Shown: positions 7,030 to 16,173 of the stretch, piece after piece
Numbering within the stretch: position 1 is the stretch's first letter
Layout: each line of letters opens with the position of its first letter
Source of the DNA: Chitinophagaceae bacterium UBA5175
GTDB taxonomy: Bacteria > Bacteroidota > Bacteroidia > Chitinophagales > Chitinophagaceae
Length of the DNA stretch: 27,477 nt
Assembly: GCA_002413325.1 (NCBI GenBank)
Contig: DHWT01000012.1
Span: 4,558 to 32,034 of the forward strand
Reading direction: 5' to 3'
Translations under genes and position numbers: made by a program
The notes under the pieces: model-generated
Databases searched by the model: none
The model's input: the letters and a program-made list of their open reading frames with translations, nothing else
Told to the model about the DNA's origin: nothing

Positions 7030-8622
7030 ATGAGATCCTTATTTCTTCTGATCATTTCCTGTTGTCTGATGGTATGCCAGGTAATGGCAGGACCTGTAAA
7101 CTTTAAAGATGTTTTTGAAAATCTCCGTACAAAGTCTCTTCCGCGCATTGCGATTGCCGGCCTGGCAATAGAATCGAGTACGTTTTCGCCGGCGCTGACA
7201 GATGAAGCGGCCTTTCATGCAAAATATGGCAATGATGTATTCTCTTTATATCCGTTTTTATCCGGTGATTCCAATCTTCGTCGCCGGGCAACATGGATTC
7301 CCACCCTGGTGGGTTATTCCCTGCCGGGAGGCGCAGTAACCCGTGAGGCCTATGAATCCCTGGTCAATAAAACGCTTGATTCGCTTAGGAAAAACTTACC
7401 CTATGATGGCCTTTATTTCGACATTCATGGGGCCATGAGTGTGGTGGGCCTGGATGATCCGGAGGGTGATTTTATTACAAGAATCCGGAAGGTGGTCGGG
7501 AAGAAAACACTGATCTCAACTTCTATGGATTTACATGGAAACGTTTCATGGCGCCTGGCAGAAAACACGGATCTGATCACCTGTTTCCGGATGGCACCGC
7601 ACGAAGATGCCATGGAGACCAGGCAGCGGGCCGTGGAGAATCTGGTGGAAAGGCTTGAAAATGGCCTGGGGAAACCTGCTTATAAAGCCTGGATCCCCGT
7701 GCCCATTTTGCTGCCCGGTGAAAAAACAAGTACGCGGATAGAACCGGGTAAGCGTTTATATCAGGCAGTGGGGACCGCCGCCACGCAAAAAGGTATTATT
7801 GATGCCGCTGTCTGGATAGGATATGCATGGGCTGATGAACCACGCAATCATGCCGTTGTTATGGTTACCGGCGATGATAAGGAAAAAGTAACACATACAG
7901 CGGAGCGGCTGGCCCGCAGTTTCTGGGATGCCCGGCATGAATTCGGATTCGTGGCACCTACTGCCACTTTGAGCGAATGCCTGGACAGCGCGGAGAAAAG
8001 TCATCAGCATCCTTTCTTTATCAGTGATATGGGCGATAATCCGACTGCTGGAGGCGCCGGTGATGTAACCTGGACATTGAATGAAATTCTCTCCCGTCCC
8101 GAATTAAAATCCGTGGATGGTCCCACGCTGATTTATGCATCCATTCCGGGGCCGGACCTCGTAAAGAATGCCATAAAAGCGGGATTGGGTGCACAGGTGC
8201 AAGGGTATGCAGGTGCAGTAACAGATGCGCGGTACGCGCCACCGGTTTTGATATCCGGGAAAGTTAAATCCATAGAATATGGTGATCAGGATGCAGAGGT
8301 GGAAGTGGTAGTCCAGGTTGGGTCGGTTTACGTAATTGTAACGCAGAAACGCAAGCCCTATCATCGGGAAATTGATTTTACAAGGCTGGGTCTGAATCCG
8401 CATAAAACGGATATCGTGGTTGTAAAAATCGGGTATCTGCAACCCGAGCTTTATGCAATGAAAGCCGGCTGGCTGATGGCACTGACACCAGGCGGGGTAG
8501 ATCAGGATCTGGAACGTCTTCCATATAAGAGAATTGACCGGCCCATGTTCCCTTTCGACAAAAACATGGCAGATCCGGATCTTTCAGCCAGGATCGTACC
8601 TTCCTCCGATCAGGCCCGGTGA
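7030..8622 (+). CDS. exported M81-family metallopeptidase (MlrC-like)
   Basis: The protein has 530 residues. A Sec signal peptide (residues 1-20, cleavage likely after QVMA) precedes an MlrC/M81 body. Motifs include ESSTFSP (residues 48-54), DIHGAM (131-136), SMDLHGNVS (165-173) and RMAPHEDAMET (188-197), which carry the His/Asp residues expected to bind zinc. The C-terminal MlrC domain begins at about residue 330 with DMGDNPTAGGAGD. MlrC (microcystinase C) cleaves linear microcystin fragments, but M81 members are widespread and their natural substrates are mostly unknown. Many act on small amide or peptide metabolites. Export to the periplasm is notable, since MlrC itself is usually described as cytoplasmic. 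The gene stands alone on its strand, divergent from the riboswitch operon. Confidence 0.9.
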   Translation: MRSLFLLIISCCLMVCQVMAGPVNFKDVFENLRTKSLPRIAIAGLAIESSTFSPALTDEAAFHAKYGNDVFSLYPFLSGDSNLRRRATWIPTLVGYSLPGGAVTREAYESLVNKTLDSLRKNLPYDGLYFDIHGAMSVVGLDDPEGDFITRIRKVVGKKTLISTSMDLHGNVSWRLAENTDLITCFRMAPHEDAMETRQRAVENLVERLENGLGKPAYKAWIPVPILLPGEKTSTRIEPGKRLYQAVGTAATQKGIIDAAVWIGYAWADEPRNHAVVMVTGDDKEKVTHTAERLARSFWDARHEFGFVAPTATLSECLDSAEKSHQHPFFISDMGDNPTAGGAGDVTWTLNEILSRPELKSVDGPTLIYASIPGPDLVKNAIKAGLGAQVQGYAGAVTDARYAPPVLISGKVKSIEYGDQDAEVEVVVQVGSVYVIVTQKRKPYHREIDFTRLGLNPHKTDIVVVKIGYLQPELYAMKAGWLMALTPGGVDQDLERLPYKRIDRPMFPFDKNMADPDLSARIVPSSDQAR

Positions 8623-8725
8623 ATATCCCGACATGTTTATGAGCCGATGTAAAAAGAGCTGATGTTTTCGGATTAAACTTCTCTTATATTTTGGTGAATA
8701 TGTGAAAATAATAGTTGGAATCTTC

Positions 8726-8733
8726 TAATTTTG
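8726..8733 (+). promoter_or_regulatory. candidate TAnnTTTG promoter box upstream of the GT87-like gene
   Basis: TAATTTTG is an exact match to the Bacteroidota -7 element, 77 bp before the start codon. A TTTG lies at 8690-8693, but its spacing is too long for a classical -33 box, so the call is tentative. Confidence 0.3.
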
Positions 8734-8810
8734 AAAGCCAGCATGGTTTCAAAACTCATAATATAAAGTACGCTTAAGATTTAGCGCTTACCGATGCTAC
8801 AATTTTCCTG

Positions 8811-10028
8811 ATGGCAATTCATATTTTCCGTAATAAAAACCTGGTAAAAATAAGATTCAGCTATATTTTTATCCTGTACCTATTAATTGCTGTTATAGCA
8901 AGCATTCAATGTTTTCATGGTTTCATAAGACCTCCGGGTCTGGGTGGAAGGGTTTATTCCAATTACAATAATTATATTCTTTTTAAGAATTCATTTTTCC
9001 ATTTAATTCAGGGTAAGGATTTATATAAGCTTTACCTGAATGAAGAATGGGACCTCTATAAATATTCCCCGACTTTTTCACTTTTTTTCGGGTTGTTTGC
9101 CTATTTACCGGATTTTATCGGGTTGCTTTTCTGGAATTTGTTAAACGCAATTCCTTTACTGATTGGTTTCAGCCTGATCAGGGGAATTAGTGACCGGGAC
9201 AAAATTTTTGCATTACTTTTTTGTTTTATTGAGTTAATGGGCAATTTGCAAAATTCACAGAGTAACGGATTAACGGCCGCGCTTTTAATTTTAACATTTA
9301 CATCTCTTGAAAACGGAAAATATATCCTGGCTGCATTTTTTGTAGTCTTTTCAGTTTACCTCAAGATATACGGCGGGATCGGCCTTGTTTTATTTTTATT
9401 TTATCCTTCAAAACTGAGGTTATTACTCTATACATTATGCTGGTTTATATTACTGGGCCTCTTACCGCTTCTGGTAATTGATCTGAACCAGCTGTTGTAT
9501 TTATATAAAAGCTGGGGATTATTATTAAAAACAGACCAGGTCAATTCAACCGGGATTTCAGTTATGGGCTTATTACAAACAGTCTTCAAACTGAATATTT
9601 CTAAAAATTTTATGGAATTATCCGGCATCATCGTATTTCTGCTACCTCTTTTTCAGATACGGAAATATAAATATTATGATTTCAGATTACTGGTACTGGC
9701 ATCGATGCTGATCTGGGTGGTTATTTTTAATTACAAGGCAGAATCTCCTACCTATATCATAGCAATTTGCGGCATAGCCATTTGGTTCTTTTCTCAGACT
9801 AAAACCAGTATAAATCTTATTATTCTCATCCTGGCCTTCATATTCACTACACTTTCATCAGGAGATTTATTCCCCCATTACCTGAGAGATGGATTTATAA
9901 AAAATTATTATATCAAGGCCCTGTTTTCGATTTTAATATTCGGGTTGATTTCTTACGACTTATTTAAAAGAAAAATGACTACGGAAGTGGCTTACCTTCC
10001 AAAGAATTTGAAAGAAGTAAATATTTAA
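8811..10028 (+). CDS. integral membrane glycosyltransferase-like protein (GT87/DUF2029 type)
   Basis: A 405-residue protein with about ten transmembrane helices. The block ending YKYSPTFSLFFGLFAYLP (around residues 83-100), followed by FWNLLNAIPLL, is characteristic of the DUF2029/GT87 polyprenyl-phosphate-mannose-type transferases related to PimE and ArnT-like GT-C enzymes. A periplasmic loop with GGRVYSNYNNYILFKNSFFH precedes it and would hold the catalytic acidic residues, as in other GT-C proteins. The coding sequence is visibly more AT-rich than nearly all neighbours (many AAA, TTA and ATT codons), which hints at horizontal acquisition or at the composition bias common in surface-polysaccharide genes. 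It has no partner gene on the same strand. Lipid-linked sugar transfer outside the inner membrane is the likely activity; the acceptor is unknown. Confidence 0.75.
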   Translation: MAIHIFRNKNLVKIRFSYIFILYLLIAVIASIQCFHGFIRPPGLGGRVYSNYNNYILFKNSFFHLIQGKDLYKLYLNEEWDLYKYSPTFSLFFGLFAYLPDFIGLLFWNLLNAIPLLIGFSLIRGISDRDKIFALLFCFIELMGNLQNSQSNGLTAALLILTFTSLENGKYILAAFFVVFSVYLKIYGGIGLVLFLFYPSKLRLLLYTLCWFILLGLLPLLVIDLNQLLYLYKSWGLLLKTDQVNSTGISVMGLLQTVFKLNISKNFMELSGIIVFLLPLFQIRKYKYYDFRLLVLASMLIWVVIFNYKAESPTYIIAICGIAIWFFSQTKTSINLIILILAFIFTTLSSGDLFPHYLRDGFIKNYYIKALFSILIFGLISYDLFKRKMTTEVAYLPKNLKEVNI

Positions 10029-10078
10029 ATTATGCTTCGGAACAGCCTGCACGTAAACATTCCCCGCGATATGTATAT

Positions 10079-10948
10079 TCATTGAAGCTGATGAATGTAT
10101 GCAGCACTATCTTTCAATTTGTCCAAATCCATTTCTACAAAGAAATTCTTCACGCCCCCGGTTTTGGCTGAAGCAAAAAATTCCTTCCAGTCAATAATTC
10201 CCCGCCCGACAGGAGCTTCTTTTTTGTCAGCCGTCCAATCCGACAGGTGTGCGGAAATAAATCTGCCGGGGTATTTATTAAAATAGGTGGAAGCTTTGTA
10301 GCCCAGATTAATCACTTCTGTCTGGAATTGCATTTTAACCAGGTCCGGATCAAAGCGGCTCATCAGCGCGTCGTAAATGAGCTGATGATCCAGTTCGGCA
10401 AATTCAAATTCATGGTTATGAAAACCCGCCTGCATGCCAGCTTTTTTTATCTTTTCTGCGGCGGTGTTCAATTTATCGGCGGCCTGATAGTAATCGTTCA
10501 TTCCTGCGGTTTTTGGCAACCAGAAAGTGGAGCATATCATTTGCGTAAGTCCCAGCTGGTGAGCAAATTCAATGCGGTCGTCCAGCTTGTCGGTAAGTTC
10601 CGGAAATCCAAAATGGCAGCTGGGACAACTAAGTCCTGCATCCGTAATCATGCTGCGCATGTCGGAGGGTTTGATTTTCACCAGCGGACCAAATCCTATG
10701 GTGGCATACCCCTGCGGGGAGCACATTTCCACGAGCTGGTAGCCCTGGCCAGCCATCGTTTTCAGTGTTCCGGTAAAATCTCTGGCTACCATATCCCTGA
10801 TGGGGAACGTCTGGAACCCGACAGGCAGATTATTCAATTCAGGAACTGATTTCAGGAACAACGGCAGGGGTATTTGAGCTAATGCGAAAGCAGTACCCAG
10901 TCCCCCGGTACTATAGCCAATAAATTCCCTCCTGTTAATTTTTTTCAT
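10079..10948 (-). CDS. exported sugar isomerase/epimerase-like TIM-barrel protein
   Basis: A 289-residue protein of the xylose-isomerase-like/AP endonuclease 2 superfamily. The N-terminus KKINRREFIGYSTGGLG carries a twin-arginine-type motif (Arg6-Arg7), followed by a hydrophobic stretch, so export is likely. Later blocks MQAGFHNHEFEF and FFVEMDLDKL hold the His and Glu residues typical of metal binding in this fold. The frame extends to a TTG at 10975, but the ATG at 10948 begins exactly at the Tat-like signal and is preferred. It follows the Gfo/Idh/MocA gene by 33 bp on the same strand and is probably cotranscribed. Such exported pairs occur in Bacteroidota loci for oxidative breakdown of glycosides or cyclitols. 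The specific substrate cannot be read from the sequence. Confidence 0.85.
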   Translation of the reverse strand: MKKINRREFIGYSTGGLGTAFALAQIPLPLFLKSVPELNNLPVGFQTFPIRDMVARDFTGTLKTMAGQGYQLVEMCSPQGYATIGFGPLVKIKPSDMRSMITDAGLSCPSCHFGFPELTDKLDDRIEFAHQLGLTQMICSTFWLPKTAGMNDYYQAADKLNTAAEKIKKAGMQAGFHNHEFEFAELDHQLIYDALMSRFDPDLVKMQFQTEVINLGYKASTYFNKYPGRFISAHLSDWTADKKEAPVGRGIIDWKEFFASAKTGGVKNFFVEMDLDKLKDSAAYIHQLQ

Positions 10949-10981
10949 GATTTGAAAACTTTGATGATGCAACAATTGATA

Positions 10982-12580
10982 TCAGACAGATGCCGGATCC
11001 CAGCCCGTCCTGTATTCTCTGTCGAGCCATTTATTTGCATCCGGTATATTCGTGATCTTTAAGTTTGCCGCATCATATTTTATCAGGCGGCCCGTTCTCA
11101 ATGCGACTGCGTATAAATTGATGGCTTCTGTAATATGTTCCGCTTCGGAAAAATTACCGGGGTATTGTTTCCCGGTTTTGCAGGCATCAATGAAGAGTGA
11201 CAGGGCCGCGGTGGTTTGTTCTACCTGGCTGCGCTTATCTGTATTGGCCTGGCCCGTAACGTCCATTTTTTTACCTGAAATGATTTGTGGATTTTGAACA
11301 TTAAATCCGGCGAGTATTTTGCCCTTGTCCCCGATGAACATCATTCCTTCCGCAGGTAATTCCTTATTTTCTTCGATCAGTTCAACAGGTATGGGGGGGC
11401 GCATGCCTCCATCGTACCAGCAAAGGTCCACTGCGGGTCTGGAGCCATTAGCAGGATACTTAAAGCGAACGGCACTGGCCATGGGGAATGAAAAATTATT
11501 ATTAATTTGATAAGGTACGGGATCATGCATACCGCAAACATGACTCAGGTTGGGTTCGATAATGGTCGGAGCCTGCAACTGCAACGCGTTAAATACCGTC
11601 CATAAACTGTAATGCCCCATATCAGCCATAGAACCTCCGCCGAAATCATACCAGCCTCTGAAAACCATGTTCGTATATTCAGGACTATAGGGTCGGTAAG
11701 CTTCGGGACCCAGCCAGAGATCCCAGTCCAGACCATTGGGAATGGGTGGTGTATCAACAGGCAAAGTGGGGTATTGCGGCCATACCGGGCGGTTTGTCCA
11801 GTTATGCACTTCTGTTAATGTTCCGATGGCGCCTGCATTGATCCAGGACATCACGGTTTCCATGGATCCGTTTGAATCCCAGGGAATCAAATGCGTGATT
11901 ACCTTACTGCCGCGGGCCATGGCTATTACTTTCTTTCCTTCCAGCAGCCGGTTGGAGAGCGGCTTATGCACCAAAACATGTTTGCCTTTTTTCATGGCGG
12001 CCATGGAAAGGACCCCGTGAAGATGATCGGGCGTCATGATCTTAACGGCATCCAGATCTTTTTCCTTTTCCAACAGTTCACGGGCATCCGCATAGGCATT
12101 GCAACCCGTATACTTTAATTCCGGGTGAACATTCGCGTAGAAAGTATCAACGATGGATTTCCCGTTTTCCCTGCCTCCGGGAATGGAATGATCCCCGCCG
12201 GGTTCCCAATCCGGGCTGAGAATGGTTTTACGGATTTCATTCTTCAACCAGTCCTTCGCCCAGTCTTTATATCCGATGGCTTCTTTATTGGGATCGCATA
12301 CGGCAATCACCCGGAACTGCGTATTGGCCAACAGTGGCAATAATTCCCGGATGCCCTGTGTGCCCACACCGATATAGGCCAGTGTAATTTTATCACTGGG
12401 GGCAACATAATTTTTCCCCCCAAGCACATGCCGGGGAATAATGGTGAACGTCAATGCAGAAGCGGCCATGACTTCAACAAATTTCCGGCGGTTGATTGAG
12501 GAACTTACCCCGGGCACATCGCCGGGTATCGTTTGTGTTTCATCGGGCGTAGTGACAGACTGGTGAATTTCCTTTTTCAT
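10982..12580 (-). CDS. Tat-exported Gfo/Idh/MocA-family oxidoreductase
   Basis: The 532-residue NAD(P)-dependent sugar oxidoreductase has a Tat-type signal at residues 29-54 (INRRKFVEVMAAS, Arg31-Arg32). The Rossmann domain has GVGTQG at 71-76 and a dinucleotide-binding strand ending VIAVCDPN. The segment KHVLVHKPLS corresponds to the family's EKP motif: Lys206 is retained and the Glu is replaced by His. The C-terminal domain contains GGGSMADMGHYSLW, with the conserved D-x-G-H. The length exceeds cytosolic members (about 350) and matches the large exported Bacteroidota/planctomycete subgroup. In known exported relatives the cofactor is tightly bound and is carried through Tat in the folded protein. 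First gene of a two-gene operon with the TIM-barrel gene. Confidence 0.9.
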   Translation of the reverse strand: MKKEIHQSVTTPDETQTIPGDVPGVSSSINRRKFVEVMAASALTFTIIPRHVLGGKNYVAPSDKITLAYIGVGTQGIRELLPLLANTQFRVIAVCDPNKEAIGYKDWAKDWLKNEIRKTILSPDWEPGGDHSIPGGRENGKSIVDTFYANVHPELKYTGCNAYADARELLEKEKDLDAVKIMTPDHLHGVLSMAAMKKGKHVLVHKPLSNRLLEGKKVIAMARGSKVITHLIPWDSNGSMETVMSWINAGAIGTLTEVHNWTNRPVWPQYPTLPVDTPPIPNGLDWDLWLGPEAYRPYSPEYTNMVFRGWYDFGGGSMADMGHYSLWTVFNALQLQAPTIIEPNLSHVCGMHDPVPYQINNNFSFPMASAVRFKYPANGSRPAVDLCWYDGGMRPPIPVELIEENKELPAEGMMFIGDKGKILAGFNVQNPQIISGKKMDVTGQANTDKRSQVEQTTAALSLFIDACKTGKQYPGNFSEAEHITEAINLYAVALRTGRLIKYDAANLKITNIPDANKWLDREYRTGWDPASV

Positions 12581-12583
12581 ATA

Positions 12584-12623
12584 GCAGTATTTAAATTTAA
12601 GAGGGAGATACTAAAAATACTGC
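12584..12623 (-). promoter_or_regulatory. inverted repeat just upstream of the Gfo/Idh/MocA start codon
   Basis: GCAGTATTT (12584-12592) and AAATACTGC (12615-12623) are perfect 9-bp inverted arms with 22 bp between, beginning 3 bp upstream of the ATG. In RNA this would put the ribosome-binding region in a stem-loop. In DNA it could be an operator. No regulator gene is adjacent. Confidence 0.4.
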
Positions 12624-12669
12624 ATTTTTTAGGGAAGACTTATTCCGGCATTATAATTATTTATAAATA

Positions 12670-13752
12670 TCAGGTGGTACCCTGGATTATTTTCCTCGAC
12701 CTGGTAAGACTTTCCTCTGATTCTTTCATAACCCGTCTGAATTTCTGTTCAGGGGACTCAAACTGCCTGGTGACATTTTGATTTATCCCGGGACTGGTAT
12801 CTGTTACCTCCTTTTCTGATCCGGCTTTCTGCTTCATATCGTAATGAACAGCCAGATTCTTCGATTTCAGGGTAGTATTTGTGTTTCCCTGTTTCCCGGT
12901 TTTAGTTCCGGAAATTTCTGTGCCAGCAGTGGATTTTAAAAACTGATTTACCGTTTTTCTGTATTCCACATTTTCTGACCTTGTTAATGTGGTTACACCG
13001 CCCCGGCCTTCAAAATAATAATGTGTGGCTATGAACTTTTTAACGTGTTCCCTGCTTTCAGCGGGAAGATCGTTCTCGAGAACCCAGAAATTCCTGCTTC
13101 CGGATTCCCGGATAGCCGTATAAACAGGTTTTGGCCCTCCGTTATAAGCTGCCAGTACCAGCAGCCAGTCATCAAATTGCACATACAGGTCCCTCAAATA
13201 CATGGCTGCGGCCTGGGTACTCTTATAATAGTTTGTACGTTCGTCATATTGCCTGGTGACTTTTAAACCTAAGTCGCGGGCAGTGGATGGCATGAGCTGC
13301 CAGGGGCCCCTTGCCCCCACCTGGCTGAGTGCCGATGGTTTTAATTCTGATTCAATGACTGCCAGATATTTTAATTCAACGGGCAGGCCATACTTTTTAA
13401 AAATGGAATCGATGATGTAAAAGGGAATCACGCTTCGTTTTTTAATGCCATACAGGCACACGTTACTGTTTTTAATATAGTTCTTTACAAACAGCATTCC
13501 CGTCCTGTTCAATTTTGTTTGTGGTTCATGGGAGCGTAGTGGCGCTTTTTTATAAGTCAGGTTAAAATGCTGCCTGTCGGGTATATTTCTATTTATTTCG
13601 TATCCGTTATTCAATGAAGATGTTTCCAGGCCATTTTTATCTTCTGCAACAGTAGCCGCACGGGAAGGTATGGGGTTCGCTGTAAACGGGGCAGTAATCA
13701 GTGCAAATGAATTACAAAAGTAAAATGCCCTGACAATCTGTGTTTTCAACAT
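12670..13752 (-). CDS. lytic transglycosylase (SLT domain, MltD-like)
   Basis: A 360-residue cell-wall enzyme. A hydrophobic N-terminus (residues 7-24) is probably a signal sequence, and a basic low-complexity linker follows. The SLT domain spans about residues 105-230, with AVIESELKPSALSQVGARGPWQLMP containing the catalytic Glu134 and the family motif GARGPWQ, and later LLVLAAYNGGP. It cleaves the MurNAc-GlcNAc bond of peptidoglycan to 1,6-anhydro products. No LysM repeats are visible, unlike E. coli MltD. The C-terminal 100 or so residues are Lys/Ser/Thr-rich and probably disordered. The frame extends to a TTG at 13776, but the ATG at 13752 is preferred. It ends 90 bp upstream of the Gfo/Idh/MocA start on the same strand, but that gap contains the inverted repeat, so it is probably a separate unit. 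Confidence 0.9.
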   Translation of the reverse strand: MLKTQIVRAFYFCNSFALITAPFTANPIPSRAATVAEDKNGLETSSLNNGYEINRNIPDRQHFNLTYKKAPLRSHEPQTKLNRTGMLFVKNYIKNSNVCLYGIKKRSVIPFYIIDSIFKKYGLPVELKYLAVIESELKPSALSQVGARGPWQLMPSTARDLGLKVTRQYDERTNYYKSTQAAAMYLRDLYVQFDDWLLVLAAYNGGPKPVYTAIRESGSRNFWVLENDLPAESREHVKKFIATHYYFEGRGGVTTLTRSENVEYRKTVNQFLKSTAGTEISGTKTGKQGNTNTTLKSKNLAVHYDMKQKAGSEKEVTDTSPGINQNVTRQFESPEQKFRRVMKESEESLTRSRKIIQGTT

Positions 13753-14239
13753 CGTTTTAAATTTTGGGTAAAACAATGCCGACCCTGAGGGTTTGGATTA
13801 TAAACGAAAAAAATCAGGCACAGGAATATTGGAGGAATTAGTACAGCAACTTTCCGTGGGTACGCGCGATTGGGTTTTTCAATTCGTACGGAGCGCTGTA
13901 TCGTATGGGTTTAAAGATAGTGCGCGCTTTTTTCAGTTCATAGGACTTTTTACTACGTAGAATAACGATTTGATCTTAACGATATGATTATCACGAGCTA
14001 TGGAAAGTGGAAGGAATCCGGTTATTCGGGATCATGTAAATGCAATGTTAATAAGCCGGTGCAAATGGATACAATTATTGTAAATAAGGTTGGGTGCCCG
14101 GATAAAAATATAATTTGCCATAGGGTGGTATTATCTGTTATTTTTATAAATACAAGGCCGGTTTAAAATAATTACCGGGTATGCCTGGAGATCCTTACCT
14201 GAGGTATGAACCAAACAGGGCTTCCGGTTAATAGTAATC
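13753..14239. other. 487-bp divergent intergenic region
   Basis: This spacer separates the lytic transglycosylase (-) from the outer-membrane barrel gene (+) and must hold both promoters. A 60-codon frame on the plus strand (13984-14166) has no recognisable protein character. I find no RNA-gene signature, no long repeat and no clear TAnnTTTG pair. ACCCT-G-AGGGT near 13784 is a short imperfect palindrome only. Confidence 0.5.
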
Positions 14240-15502
14240 ATGATTAAATGGCCGTTCAAAAAGTGCATTTCGTTCATACAAAAACTTTCAATTGCCTGCT
14301 GCTGTAGTCTACCGGTAAATGCTCAAAAAAATCCTGGAAATCCAACAGACAGCTCTTTCATGAAGCAAGATCAGACGTTATATTACAAAAATCAAAGGGA
14401 CCTGATTGATATCTCATTTCTTATTCTGAATAAAAATCCGGATACCCGGTTGGACAGTAATGGGATCTTGTCAAAGAAACTGCGTGTTGCAGCAGGCCCC
14501 ATACTTGAATATACCCTCTCTACCGGGTTTACCACCGGAGTTGCCGCAAGCGGCGCATTTTTAACCAGCACGAATGGCCGGACCAATGTTTCTGAAGTTC
14601 TGGCAGCAGTGAAATTTACGCAGAAGAGTCAGTTCCTGCTTCCTGTACAATCATCCATCTGGACGCCGTCCAATAAGTTTAATCTGGTGGGTGACTGGCG
14701 CTACCTGAACTACCCCCAGGATACATATGGATTTGGTGGTTATACCACTTTGGCGGATGACTATATTGTTACGTACCGGTATATCCGTTTTTATGAAACG
14801 TTTCTGAAAAAAATTAAGAAAAATGTCTACGCAGGGATTGGATATCAGATGGATTACCACTGGGGTATCACCCTGGTAAATCCCCCACCCGGGCAGGTAA
14901 CTGATTTTGAAAAATACGGTTACAGCCCTACTTCGCGGTCTTCAGGTATTACACTGGATATTTTATATGATTCCAGAAAAAATTCAATTAATCCGGACGG
15001 GGGAAGTTTCTATTGCAATGTGAATTTTCTGCAAAACAGTAAGCATCTGGGCAGTAATAGCAACTGGAATTCAATACTGATAGACATCAGGAAATATATT
15101 CAGATGCCGAATCATAATGTGCTTGGATTCTGGAGTTACAATGTTTTTACTTTGAGTGGTAACCCGCCCTACCTGGACCTTCCCGGTACGGGAACAGACA
15201 CGTATAACAATACGGGAAGAGGATATATCTATGACCGGTTCATCGGGAAAAAGATGGTCGACCTGGAGACGGAATTCAGGTATGGAATTACCCGGAATGG
15301 ACTCATCGGGGGAGTTGTATTTGCCAATGCAGAATCGCTCTCCGAATTAAACAGTAATAAATTCCAGGTTATTTCGCCGGCTGTGGGACTGGGATTGCGA
15401 ATAAAATTTAATAAGTTTTCGAATACGAATGTTTGTATTGATTATGCGATCGGAACGAACGGATCCCGTGGATTTTATGGCAATCTGGGAGAGGTATTCT
15501 AA
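14240..15502 (+). CDS. outer-membrane beta-barrel protein, BamA/TamA (Omp85) surface-antigen type
   Basis: The 420-residue protein has a signal peptide ending SLPVNAQ (about residue 29) and a C-terminal half made of alternating amphipathic strands. It ends GNLGEVF with the terminal Phe expected of Bam-inserted barrels. Blocks such as YLNYPQDTYGFGGYT, GITLDILYDSRKNSINPDGGSFY and DYAIGTNGSRGFYGNLGEVF are typical of the bacterial surface antigen (D15) domain, in particular the DSR.N...P..G strand motif. No clear POTRA repeats are visible: the N-terminal part is only about 90 residues, so this is a barrel-only member, not BamA itself. It leads a probable operon with dedA (gap 41 bp to the earliest possible start) and a glycosyltransferase, pointing to export or surface placement of a lipid-linked product. 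That role is inferred. Confidence 0.82.
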   Translation: MIKWPFKKCISFIQKLSIACCCSLPVNAQKNPGNPTDSSFMKQDQTLYYKNQRDLIDISFLILNKNPDTRLDSNGILSKKLRVAAGPILEYTLSTGFTTGVAASGAFLTSTNGRTNVSEVLAAVKFTQKSQFLLPVQSSIWTPSNKFNLVGDWRYLNYPQDTYGFGGYTTLADDYIVTYRYIRFYETFLKKIKKNVYAGIGYQMDYHWGITLVNPPPGQVTDFEKYGYSPTSRSSGITLDILYDSRKNSINPDGGSFYCNVNFLQNSKHLGSNSNWNSILIDIRKYIQMPNHNVLGFWSYNVFTLSGNPPYLDLPGTGTDTYNNTGRGYIYDRFIGKKMVDLETEFRYGITRNGLIGGVVFANAESLSELNSNKFQVISPAVGLGLRIKFNKFSNTNVCIDYAIGTNGSRGFYGNLGEVF

Positions 15503-15591
15503 TGGCAAACAAACAGTATAACTGCATTGTATGATTTGTTTACATGCCGGCGAAATGGCAGAAGGCACGCCAAAGCGGATTTTTACCTGAA

Positions 15592-16173
15592 ATGATTTTA
15601 TTTATTATGGACCACATCGTTCATTTGCTGATTCAATACAAATACTTAATATTATTTCCATTAGCGATTGTGGAAGGCCCGATTTTAGCAGTCATTGCCG
15701 GCTTTTTATGTACCAGTGGTTTTTTGAATCCGTTATTTGTTTTGCCCGTTATTGTATCGGGGGATATCATTGGTGATTCCATCTGTTATTCACTGGGCAG
15801 GTGGGGGATGCCTAAATTCCTCAGAAAAATCGGATACCGGTTTGGGCTGGGCCCCCGGCAGATTGAACATGCAAGAAAATATTTTGATGCCAATCCCGGC
15901 ACAACCATTTCTTTATCGAAAATCACTCTGGGCATCGGGGTGGCCGGAATTTACCTGGCAGGGAATGCCAGGGTTCCCTATAAAAAATTCATCAGGATCA
16001 GCCTGGCAACATCAGTGCTTCAGTATCTCGTTTATTTAAGTATCGGGTTATTTTTCGGACAGGCATATATTCAAATCAGCCATTACCTCGATTATTTTGC
16101 ATCCATTTCCATAGTGGCCGCATTAGCCATCATTTTATTTATATCAATAAGATCAATGCTTAAAAGAATATGA
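15592..16173 (+). CDS. DedA-family membrane protein
   Basis: About 193 residues with four or five transmembrane segments. The motif FPLAIVEGPILAVIAGFLCTSG holds the family's conserved E-G-P region, and SGDIIGDSICYSLGRWG matches the DedA signature G-D...G...Y..GR. DedA proteins act as scramblases or flippases for undecaprenyl phosphate and other lipids, and they affect membrane homeostasis. Start choice is uncertain: ATGs at 15544, 15592 and 15607 are all in frame. 15592 was taken because the residues before it are not hydrophobic and look unlike other DedA N-termini. The stop overlaps the next gene's ATG (ATGA at 16170-16173), so the two are translationally coupled. Confidence 0.88.
   Translation: MILFIMDHIVHLLIQYKYLILFPLAIVEGPILAVIAGFLCTSGFLNPLFVLPVIVSGDIIGDSICYSLGRWGMPKFLRKIGYRFGLGPRQIEHARKYFDANPGTTISLSKITLGIGVAGIYLAGNARVPYKKFIRISLATSVLQYLVYLSIGLFFGQAYIQISHYLDYFASISIVAALAIILFISIRSMLKRI

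Noticed and set aside
13984..14166. 60-codon plus-strand ORF in the transglycosylase/barrel spacer
   Set aside because: No family resemblance, odd composition (many Cys, Val and Lys), no signal or helices and no conserved start context. Probably non-coding.
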